12,575 bases of DNA from Candidatus Omnitrophota bacterium. Lineage in GTDB: Bacteria > Omnitrophota > Gorgyraeia > Tantalellales > Tantalellaceae. Positions 6,340-12,575 of the stretch are shown one piece after another; position 1 is the stretch's first letter, and each line of letters opens with the position of its first letter. The DNA lies in contig JAGLIU010000084.1 of assembly GCA_023142805.1 (NCBI GenBank), positions 1-12,575 of the forward strand, in the 5' to 3' direction. Below the pieces are notes generated by a model, which was not told the DNA's origin, searched no databases, and saw only the letters and a list, made by a program, of their open reading frames with translations. The translations under genes were made by a program, and so were the position numbers.

Positions 6340-7980
6340 TTAGAATTTATATCTTACCTCATCATTTTTCACATACCAATCTATAAAGTTATATCCTATA
6401 CCTGCCGGTGCCGGCTCTATCCCCTTAAATCTTTTTTGTACGGCAATCGTGCTATATGGAAAAAATAGAAAAGTATATGGCACATCCTCACTTATAAGAC
6501 AGTGTATTCTCTTGTATATCTTCGCGCGCTCATTAATGTCAAACTTTCCGCGTCCAAGCTCTATCAATTGGTCTACTTCAGGATTTGAGTAAGAAACAAA
6601 ATTAAGCCCACCCTCTTTTGATGAATCAGAATGCCATACAGCGTAAATATCAGGATCAACGGGAAGTGACCACCCGAGTATTACCGCCTGAAAATTTTTC
6701 TTGTTTATAAACTGATCTAGAAACGCGGACCATGCCAAAACCTGTATATCAACCTTAACCCCTATTTTTGCCCATTGAGCCTGTATGATAGTAGCGACAT
6801 CTTCTCTTACCTGATTACCTTGATTGGTAACTATACGAAAAACAAATTTCTTTCCGTCTTTCTCAAGCACACCATCATTATCGACATCAGACCACCCGGC
6901 CTGACGTAAAAGTAAAGCGGCTTTCACCATATCATAGCTGTATCTTTCCGCGGCATCATCGTAATAGACTGTATCTTTAAAAAATGGACCGGTACACTCA
7001 TCCCCCAGGCCCAAAAGCGCGGCATCAATTATTTCTTTTTTATTGATCGCGTAACTTAACGCGCGTCGGACATTCTTATCTTTGAACAAAGGATCTTTCA
7101 GATTATATCCTATATAAGTGTATGACCTGGCTAAATAACGGTATTTCTCGATCCGGTCTTTGAACTCCGGAGTGTTACTGCGGTATAAAAACTGATATGG
7201 GCTCAGTCCCATTGAATCTATATCCCCGCTTACGAGTTCTAAAAATTGTACGCTTTGATCCGGAACTACTCTGTAAACATATCTTTTTATACGCGGCATA
7301 TGTTCAAAATAATCCGGATTTGCCGCTAGCACCATATACTGCGCGTTCTTCCATATCGAAAATTTATAAGGCCCGGTACCGATCGGTTTTACCGCGTAAA
7401 CGGAACCTCGTATATCGGTTATTTTTCCGAATAAATGTTCAGGAATAATTCCCATACCAAATTTTAAAAGCGCCGGAGCATATGGCTGTGAATAATAAAA
7501 TCGAATGGTATGATCATCTATTATTTCAATATCTTTGATACCGCTGTAATTTGATATATAGGGACACCCTGTCCCCGGATCCAATATTTTTTTGAACGTG
7601 AAATAAACATCTCCGGCAGTAAAGGGTTCCCCGTCATGCCATACAACATCATGGCGCAAATAAAAAGTTATCCGCAAACCTTCTTCTTCTACTTTCCAAC
7701 TTTCCGCCAGATCGGGTACTATCTTGAGATCTTTATCGATTTTGGTAAGACCGTTATATATAAACTCGCATATAGAACTTGAAGTTGTATCATCCGCGAA
7801 AAACGGTATTAAAATACGAGCGTCAGCTATCCCGGAAAACACATACGCGTCAGTAGAACCCTCTTCCGACTCTCGACAATAACCGTTTAAACAAAGGAGC
7901 AATACCAAAAAAAAGGTTACCGTTTTTCTAAAAAACAGTAACCTTCTAAAAATATTTGTACGAATTTTTATATTAAGCAC
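6340..7980 (-). CDS. extracellular solute-binding protein, family 5 (peptide/nickel type)
   Basis: Captures the substrate outside the inner membrane and delivers it to the permeases encoded next. The ORF has 546 residues, normal for OppA/DppA/NikA proteins. The family signature runs from LAESW (91-95) through FYLRHDVVWHDGEPFTAGDV (106-125). It also shows the GTGPYKF turn (201-207), LKDPLFKDKNVRRALSYAI (294-312), LLLRQAGWSDVDNDG (356-370) and ILGWSLPVDPDIYAVWHS (434-451). The basic N-terminus (residues 5-19) and hydrophobic stretch FFLVLLLCL (23-31) form a signal peptide. Cys35 in NGYC could be lipidated, but the lipobox is atypical. The start is uncertain: the GTG at 7980 has no SD, no in-frame ATG exists nearby, and codons 12-25 coincide with a strong terminator-like hairpin. 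Peptide versus nickel or another ligand cannot be decided. Confidence 0.88.
   Translation of the reverse strand: MLNIKIRTNIFRRLLFFRKTVTFFLVLLLCLNGYCRESEEGSTDAYVFSGIADARILIPFFADDTTSSSICEFIYNGLTKIDKDLKIVPDLAESWKVEEEGLRITFYLRHDVVWHDGEPFTAGDVYFTFKKILDPGTGCPYISNYSGIKDIEIIDDHTIRFYYSQPYAPALLKFGMGIIPEHLFGKITDIRGSVYAVKPIGTGPYKFSIWKNAQYMVLAANPDYFEHMPRIKRYVYRVVPDQSVQFLELVSGDIDSMGLSPYQFLYRSNTPEFKDRIEKYRYLARSYTYIGYNLKDPLFKDKNVRRALSYAINKKEIIDAALLGLGDECTGPFFKDTVYYDDAAERYSYDMVKAALLLRQAGWSDVDNDGVLEKDGKKFVFRIVTNQGNQVREDVATIIQAQWAKIGVKVDIQVLAWSAFLDQFINKKNFQAVILGWSLPVDPDIYAVWHSDSSKEGGLNFVSYSNPEVDQLIELGRGKFDINERAKIYKRIHCLISEDVPYTFLFFPYSTIAVQKRFKGIEPAPAGIGYNFIDWYVKNDEVRYKF
7907..7945 (-). terminator. intrinsic-terminator structure after secG, inside the binding-protein ORF
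   Basis: On the minus strand AAGGTTACTGTTTTT (7945-7931) pairs with AAAAACGGTAACCTT (7927-7913) around a three-base loop. All 15 positions pair, one as G·U, and the 3' arm runs into eight consecutive T (7914-7907). It begins 53 nt after the secG stop, the expected place for the end of the gap-pgk-tpiA-secG transcript. It also encodes residues 12-25 of the downstream ORF if that starts at 7980. Confidence 0.8.
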
Positions 7981-7997
7981 AGGGCTATTCTGGTTTA

Positions 7998-8417
7998 TTA
8001 TTTGTCCGCGGGAACAGGCGTCTCGACTTGAGCCGGAATCGCTTCCCGGGACTGAACAGGTACTGACGCAACAGTCTTGGAATCAAGAGAATCCGCTTCC
8101 CGCGCTTTCCCGGCTGTTACCGGCACTTCTGTTTGAACGGGAAGAACAGGCACTGCCGGAAGCATATTTTTCTCAAAAAGAGACCTGCCTTGCCTCGCGG
8201 TTGTAATACCTAAAGATAATGACGTTACCAAAAAGAGCACAGCGCTTACAGTTGTAGCTTTTTTCAGAACAACAGGTGCCTGAGTTCCCAGAACAGACTG
8301 AGTCGCGTCACCGGTAAAAGCTTCTGTCAAACCTCCACCTCTTCCGGCCTGCAATAATATCGTCGCTATAAGTATCAAACACGCGATAACATGTACTACT
8401 ATAAGAAATATATACAT
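7998..8417 (-). CDS. secG: protein-export translocon subunit SecG
   Basis: Small integral subunit of the SecYEG channel that assists SecA-driven export. Two membrane helices are visible (about 2-22 and 54-73), with the diagnostic loop LLQAGRGGGLTEAFTG (21-36) and the family's GTQAP segment (44-48) between them. At 139 residues it is longer than the usual 75-110. The excess is a soluble tail (80-139) rich in Pro, Val, Ala and Glu, with repeats such as VPVL, VPVT, VPVQ and PVPA. The ATG lies only 3 nt after the tpiA stop, and its SD (GAAGGG) is inside the tpiA coding end, so the two are translationally linked. tpiA-secG adjacency is common in bacteria. A terminator structure follows 53 nt downstream. 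Confidence 0.92.
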   Translation of the reverse strand: MYIFLIVVHVIACLILIATILLQAGRGGGLTEAFTGDATQSVLGTQAPVVLKKATTVSAVLFLVTSLSLGITTARQGRSLFEKNMLPAVPVLPVQTEVPVTAGKAREADSLDSKTVASVPVQSREAIPAQVETPVPADK

Positions 8418-8420
8418 TGT

Positions 8421-9200
8421 TTAACCCTTCTTTTCAGCATATAAGGACGCTGTAGATTTAATTAGATCCGTAAAACTATCTGATTTTAAACTCGCTCCGC
8501 CGATAAGTCCCCCGTCTATATCCTCTTCTTTCATTAAAATCTCTATATTTTCCGGTTTAACACTACCACCGTACAATACACGCGTAGATGAGGCAAATGT
8601 TTCTGAATAAAGATCAGAAAGTATTTTTCTTATTTCAGCGTGCACTTCCTGTGCCTGTCCGGGGGTAGCGGTTTTTCCTGTCCCGATCGCCCATATCGGC
8701 TCATACGCTATAACCAAAGTATCAATATAATCTTCGCTAAACCCCTCTAGCCCGCCTTTTATCTGTGCGGTAATAATATCCATTGTCTTTCCGGACTCTC
8801 TCTCTTCCAAAGTTTCTCCCACACACATGATAGGTATAAGCCCTTTTTCTATAGCTGCCTTGATCTTAAATTTTACAGTTTCATCAGTTTCACCAAAATA
8901 TTGCCGGCGTTCGGAATGCCCTATAATAACATATTTACACCCTACACTTTTCAGCATACCGGTCGAGACCTCTCCCGTAAAAGCACCCTCATCTTTCCAG
9001 TAACAATTTTGAGCACCTAACCCTATATTGCTTTCTATGAGCATCTCACCGACATCACTGAGATTGGTAAAAGGCGGACATATGACCACCTCAACATTTT
9101 CCACATCATATACGGATCGTTTTATCTCGTTAGCCAATTCTACAGCCTCGTTTACATCTTTACACATCTTCCAATTACCAGCAATCATAGGTTTTCTCAT
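8421..9200 (-). CDS. tpiA: triose-phosphate isomerase
   Basis: Cytosolic TIM-barrel enzyme interconverting dihydroxyacetone phosphate and glyceraldehyde 3-phosphate. It has 259 residues, close to the usual 250. Catalytic residues are all in place: N9 and K11 in AGNWKM, H95 in IIGHSERR, and E167 in AYEPIWAIGTGKTA, which also contains the phosphate-gripping loop 6. The phosphate-binding LYGGSV (209-214) and GGASL (234-238) motifs are present. The ATG at 9200 follows a GGAG SD with 5 nt spacing. It comes 60 nt after pgk and directly precedes secG, completing a gap-pgk-tpiA glycolytic set. Nothing in the sequence is unusual. Confidence 0.97.
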   Translation of the reverse strand: MRKPMIAGNWKMCKDVNEAVELANEIKRSVYDVENVEVVICPPFTNLSDVGEMLIESNIGLGAQNCYWKDEGAFTGEVSTGMLKSVGCKYVIIGHSERRQYFGETDETVKFKIKAAIEKGLIPIMCVGETLEERESGKTMDIITAQIKGGLEGFSEDYIDTLVIAYEPIWAIGTGKTATPGQAQEVHAEIRKILSDLYSETFASSTRVLYGGSVKPENIEILMKEEDIDGGLIGGASLKSDSFTDLIKSTASLYAEKKG

Positions 9201-9260
9201 AACAGCTCCGTTTTTTAAAATTTCAGATCAAAAGTTCAAAACTATGCTCTTAACTCTCTT

Positions 9261-10442
9261 TTATTGCTTCTCATTCAACGCCGCTATACCGGGAAGAACT
9301 TTTCCCTCTAAATATTCAAGTGACGCTCCACCGCCGGTCGACATATGTGACATCTTGTTAGCTAATTTTAACTGATTGACCGCGGCAGCGGTATCACCCC
9401 CGCCGATAACGGTTGTAGCGTCAAGTCTGGCTATAAATTTCGCCAATTCTTTGGTCCCCGTCATGTACGGTTTCATCTCAAACAAACCTACCGGACCGTT
9501 CCAGACAATCGTCTTGGATTCTTTAAGTACTTTTTTATATTCCTTTATTGTCTTGGGACCAATATCTAAACCTATCCACCCGTCAGGTATATGCTCTCCG
9601 ACTACTTTAGCCTTGGCTTTAGGGCTGATCCCTGTAGCGACAACATGATCCTGCGGCAAGAAAATACTTACATTTTTCTCTCTGGCCAATTTAAATATTC
9701 TTTCCACCGTATCAGTCATCCCTTCCTCTATCCTTGAAGCACCAACCCCTTTAAACCTGGATTTAAGAAAAGTATATGCCATCGCGCCGCCTATAAGTAG
9801 ATAATCCACTTTATCAAGCATACTCTCTATAACAGGTATTTTGTCAGAAACTTTCGCGCCGCCTAATATAAGGCAGAAAGGCTTTTCCGGATTCTTAGTA
9901 ACTTTCTCAAAGTATTCTATTTCTTTGCTTACCAAAAACCCGGCGACACTGGGCAAATACTTTGTAACCCCTACAGTCGAAGCATGTGCCCTGTGACAAG
10001 TACCAAAAGCATCTTCGACAAAAACCTCACCTAAAGAAGCAAGCTTTTTAGCAAATTCAGGATCATTCTTTTTTTCTTCTTTATGAAACCTCAAATTCTC
10101 AAGAAGAATAACATCATCCGCTGCCATATCATTGACAGCATCCTCGACATCCTCGCCTATGCAATCATCCATTTTTTTAACGTTTTTCTTAAGTAAAGCG
10201 GAAAGACGATCCGCGACAGGATCAAGCCTGAATTCATCCTTTACTTCACCTTTGGGTCTTCCCAGATGACTCATAAGAACCAGTTTACCTCCGTTATCAA
10301 GTATATATTTGATAGAAGGTAACGCCGCTACTATCCTTGAATCGTCTGTAACATTACGCGTATCATTCAGCGGAACATTAAAATCAGTACGCATTAGCAC
10401 TCTTTTTCCGCTAATAGCTATGTCTACGAGGGTCTTTTTCAT
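9261..10442 (-). CDS. pgk: phosphoglycerate kinase
   Basis: Transfers phosphate between 1,3-bisphosphoglycerate and ADP, giving ATP and 3-phosphoglycerate. It has 393 residues, the normal bacterial length. N-domain substrate motifs are RTDFNVPL (18-25), SHLGRPKG (58-65), LENLRFHKEE (114-123) and DAFGTCHRAHAS (144-155, with Cys at the position usually Ala). C-domain nucleotide motifs are LGGAKVSDK (193-201), GGAMAYTF (218-225), WNGPVGLFE (314-322), GGGDTAAA (347-354) and STGGGASLEYLEGK (368-381). The ATG follows a strong GGGAGGAA SD and comes 26 nt after the gap stop, so it is in the same operon and catalyses the next step of the pathway. Confidence 0.97.
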   Translation of the reverse strand: MKKTLVDIAISGKRVLMRTDFNVPLNDTRNVTDDSRIVAALPSIKYILDNGGKLVLMSHLGRPKGEVKDEFRLDPVADRLSALLKKNVKKMDDCIGEDVEDAVNDMAADDVILLENLRFHKEEKKNDPEFAKKLASLGEVFVEDAFGTCHRAHASTVGVTKYLPSVAGFLVSKEIEYFEKVTKNPEKPFCLILGGAKVSDKIPVIESMLDKVDYLLIGGAMAYTFLKSRFKGVGASRIEEGMTDTVERIFKLAREKNVSIFLPQDHVVATGISPKAKAKVVGEHIPDGWIGLDIGPKTIKEYKKVLKESKTIVWNGPVGLFEMKPYMTGTKELAKFIARLDATTVIGGGDTAAAVNQLKLANKMSHMSTGGGASLEYLEGKVLPGIAALNEKQ

Positions 10443-10468
10443 TATTCCTCCCGATATCAGAACTATGG

Positions 10469-11467
10469 TTATACGGCTAACTTTTTGATCAGATCAACAA
10501 CACGGTTTGAATAACCCCATTCATTGTCATACCAACCCACAACCTTAACCAGATTACCGCCTATGGTCATTGTCGCCTGCGCGTCAAATACACATGAATA
10601 CGGATTGCCGACTACATCAATAGAAACTATCGGATCTTCCGTGTATTCGAGTATGCCTTTAAGTTCACTTTCAGCGGCTGCTTTCATCGCGGCGTTAATT
10701 TCTTCAGCTGTCGTACCTTTTTTCAACTCTACAACCAAGTCAACCACCGATCCATCTTTAACAGGAACTCTCATCGCCATACCGTTAAGCTTGCCTTCAA
10801 GTGATGGTATGATCTTACCTACGGCTGAAGCTGCCCCGGTTGAAGTCGGTATTATACTTTCAGCGGCCGCTCTTCCGCGTCTAAGATCGCTATGAGGAAG
10901 GTCCAATATGCTCTGATCATTGGTATAAGCGTGAACAGTTGTCATAAGACCTTTTACTAGCCCAAACTTTTCATCAAGAACTTTTACCATTGGAGCGAGA
11001 CAATTTGTAGTACAAGAAGCGTTAGAAACGATCTTGTCCTCGGCTTTTAAAGCCTCATCATTCACTCCCAACACTATCATATTATCGATAGCGTCCTTTG
11101 GAGGAACTGTAAGTATAACTTTTTTAGCACCGGCTTCCAAATGCATCGCGCATTGCTCTCTCTTACGAAAAACACCTGTTGATTCTATAACAACCTCCGC
11201 GCCTCTCTCTTTCCAAGGCAATTCCGCGGGATTCTTTACACTCAAAATGTCTATCTCTTTTCCGTTAACAATGATAGAGTTCTCTTTAACCTCAACAGTG
11301 CCTTTGAATTTACCGTGTGTTGAATCGTATTTAAGAAGATGCGCCAATGTCTTCGCGTCTGTAAGATCATTTATCGCGACAACTTCGAAATCACCCCGTT
11401 CAATCATTATACGAAACGCCATTCTACCTATTCTTCCAAACCCATTAATTCCAACCTTAACTGACAT
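10469..11467 (-). CDS. gap: glyceraldehyde-3-phosphate dehydrogenase (NAD-type)
   Basis: Oxidises and phosphorylates glyceraldehyde 3-phosphate to 1,3-bisphosphoglycerate, the substrate of the next gene product, Pgk. It is 332 residues, typical of bacterial type I GAPDH. The Rossmann motif GINGFGRIGR is at 6-15. Asp34 in AINDLTD suggests preference for NAD over NADP. The catalytic pair is C152 in SNASCTTNCLAP and H179 in TTVHAYTNDQ. The phosphate site SLRRGRAA-like segment (here SDLRRGRAAAES, 193-204), PTSTGAA (207-213) and the C-terminal WYDNEWGYSNRV (312-323) are present. The ATG at 11467 follows an AAGGAGG SD. It is first in the operon, behind a strong promoter at 11641-11669 and a leader of about 170 nt. 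Confidence 0.97.
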   Translation of the reverse strand: MSVKVGINGFGRIGRMAFRIMIERGDFEVVAINDLTDAKTLAHLLKYDSTHGKFKGTVEVKENSIIVNGKEIDILSVKNPAELPWKERGAEVVIESTGVFRKREQCAMHLEAGAKKVILTVPPKDAIDNMIVLGVNDEALKAEDKIVSNASCTTNCLAPMVKVLDEKFGLVKGLMTTVHAYTNDQSILDLPHSDLRRGRAAAESIIPTSTGAASAVGKIIPSLEGKLNGMAMRVPVKDGSVVDLVVELKKGTTAEEINAAMKAAAESELKGILEYTEDPIVSIDVVGNPYSCVFDAQATMTIGGNLVKVVGWYDNEWGYSNRVVDLIKKLAV

Positions 11468-11480
11468 CTTTTCCTCCTTG

Positions 11481-11515
11481 TTAGTTCCTCGTTCTTAGCT
11501 CATAGTTCGTAGCAC
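11481..11515. repeat. degenerate heptamer array directly upstream of the gap SD
   Basis: Plus-strand units TTAGTTC, CTCGTTC, TTAGCTC, ATAGTTC, GTAGCAC follow without gaps. On the sense strand they read roughly CTANGAA and end next to the AAGGAGG SD of gap. The first four units are clear, the fifth is doubtful. A similar word, TTACGAACTAGAA, precedes the leuC SD at about 1618-1630. Confidence 0.6.
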
Positions 11516-11640
11516 GTGTTCTTATGAACTCCATTATCTCATCACGTTCTTGTTATCTTCTTGTATCCTAACGGCCCAAATCTCAGGTTTTTCGGCTGCG
11601 AACTCCGAACCCCCAACTTTGACCCGAATATGAAAGAGAT

Positions 11641-11669
11641 ATTATATACTCAAGAAGCTATTCATTCAA
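11641..11669 (-). promoter_or_regulatory. σ70 promoter of the gap-pgk-tpiA-secG operon
   Basis: On the minus strand TTGAAT (11669-11664, 4 of 6 matches) is followed after 17 nt by a perfect TATAAT (11646-11641). Upstream is AT-rich with short A and T tracts (11670-11700), as in UP elements. Transcription should begin near 11634, leaving a leader of about 167 nt before gap. It is the best promoter match in the window. Confidence 0.75.
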
Positions 11670-11689
11670 TAGTTTTTTTCAATAAAAAT

Positions 11690-11720
11690 TTTTAATAGAA
11701 ATAACCCGCCTAAAGCCGGT
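11690..11720 (-). terminator. possible weak terminator after fmt
   Basis: On the minus strand ACCGGC (11720-11715) pairs with GCGGGT (11709-11704) with one G-G mismatch, around TTTAG. It is followed by TATTTCTATT. It lies about 27 nt after the fmt stop and just before the gap promoter, the right position. The stem is short and the U-tract is interrupted. Confidence 0.35.
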
Positions 11721-11746
11721 CTTGATCGTCAGGAAGAACTTAAACC

Positions 11747-12575
11747 CTATTTTTTGCCTAAAACAGTGCCTTTTTTGATAGAGTACCCTCGAACAAACTC
11801 TCCTTGAGATACTACTTTTTTACCTTCTAACTGCACTTCTTTAATACTGATCGCACCGTCTCCGGTACATATCAAAAGATCTTCACCAAAAAAAAGAAGG
11901 CCCGGAACACTTTTATCCGGCACAAAATCTGATATTACAGCATCGATTATCTTCAATCTTTTCCCATCTATATGGGTATATGTGCCGGGCCAGGGTTTTA
12001 ATCCCTTGATCTTTCTACATATGTCATAAGACGACTCTCTCCAATTTATCTCACCATAATCCTTATTAAGACGTTTCGCGTATAACGCTTCTTCTTCATT
12101 TTGTTCGGTAAGAACTTCATTTCCGGCCGCTATAAGATCCAGCACTTTTAAAATAATTCCGGCACCCTTAACGGATAACTCGGATGAAAGTTTTACCGCA
12201 TCCATCTCTTCGTCTATATCCACTCTATCTTGAAGAATAATTTCTCCCGCATCCATACGTTCTGTCATGTTAATAACCGTAACTCCCGCCACATTATCAC
12301 CGTTAAGAATAGTCTGATTTATCGGAGTAGCGCCCCGGTATTTTGGAAGTAATGATGGATGAAGATTAATAGCATATTTCTTAGGTATATCTAAAACCTG
12401 TTTGGACAATATCTGACCATAATCAACTACTACAAATACATCCGCGCTTAATTTGTTTATTTTCTCTATAAAAGAATCATCCGAAGCTTTTTCAGGTTGA
12501 TATATCTCTATTTTAGATCCGGATCCCTCTAAAAAAGACTTGATCAGCGTTGGCCGCGTTTCCCAACCTCTACCT
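11747..12575 (-). CDS. fmt: methionyl-tRNA formyltransferase, N-terminus beyond window edge
   Basis: Transfers a formyl group from 10-formyltetrahydrofolate to initiator Met-tRNA in the cytosol. The open frame continues to the right edge, so the internal ATG/TTG near 12409 is not the start. I translated 275 residues, against about 310-315 for a full protein, so roughly the first 40 are missing. Counting from the window edge, the catalytic set is N70 and H72 in INLHPSLLPKYRG (69-81) and D108 in ERMDAGEI (105-112). GQILSKQVLDIP (53-64) precedes it. The C-terminal tRNA-binding domain shows INWRESSYDI (176-185), KGLKPWPGTYT (190-200) and VQLEGKKVVSQGEFVRG (247-263). Position 52 is Tyr-Gly preceded by Asp where Ala is frequent. 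It is separated from gap by 279 bp with a promoter, so probably a different transcript. Confidence 0.95.
   Translation of the reverse strand, partial: GRGWETRPTLIKSFLEGSGSKIEIYQPEKASDDSFIEKINKLSADVFVVVDYGQILSKQVLDIPKKYAINLHPSLLPKYRGATPINQTILNGDNVAGVTVINMTERMDAGEIILQDRVDIDEEMDAVKLSSELSVKGAGIILKVLDLIAAGNEVLTEQNEEEALYAKRLNKDYGEINWRESSYDICRKIKGLKPWPGTYTHIDGKRLKIIDAVISDFVPDKSVPGLLFFGEDLLICTGDGAISIKEVQLEGKKVVSQGEFVRGYSIKKGTVLGKK

Noticed and set aside
2599..7980. Naming the importer as nickel-specific (nikABCDE)
   Set aside because: ATPase length fits, but the binding-protein ligand residues cannot be judged by eye, so the substrate is left open.

Overview
The window carries twelve protein genes, all on the minus strand, so transcription runs from the right edge to the left. 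No tRNA, rRNA, CRISPR array, transposase or phage gene is visible. The organism is a bacterium of low-to-medium GC: it has Fmt, SecG, σ70-type promoters and Shine-Dalgarno (SD) sites. The gap-pgk-tpiA-secG string together with intergenic heptamer repeats reminds me of Candidatus Omnitrophota (OP3) genomes. That is an impression only and needs a phylogenetic check.

Right to left in transcription order: (1) fmt, 5'-truncated by the window edge, ending near a weak terminator-like hairpin. (2) A clear promoter (TTGAAT-17-TATAAT) and a leader of about 170 nt feed gap, pgk, tpiA and secG: three consecutive glycolytic/gluconeogenic enzymes followed by a SecYEG translocon subunit, with strong SD sites and short gaps. 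(3) A complete five-gene peptide/nickel-class ABC importer: binding protein, two permeases and two ATPases. Its genes have poor SD sites, and a textbook intrinsic-terminator structure lies inside the first 25 codons of the binding-protein ORF, just after secG. (4) About 1 kb of non-coding DNA (1604-2598) built of nested repeats: heptamer arrays, 38-bp tandem units, a 118-bp duplication and palindromes. (5) leuC and the start of leuD, the two subunits of 3-isopropylmalate dehydratase for leucine synthesis.

The genes themselves are ordinary housekeeping and transport genes. The unusual material is regulatory and repetitive: the terminator that is also coding sequence at the secG/binding-protein junction, and period-7 repeats with three different unit sequences in separate intergenic regions. 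One of these runs almost to the SD of gap, and another occupies the short gap between two ABC-transporter genes. I see no convincing new protein system.
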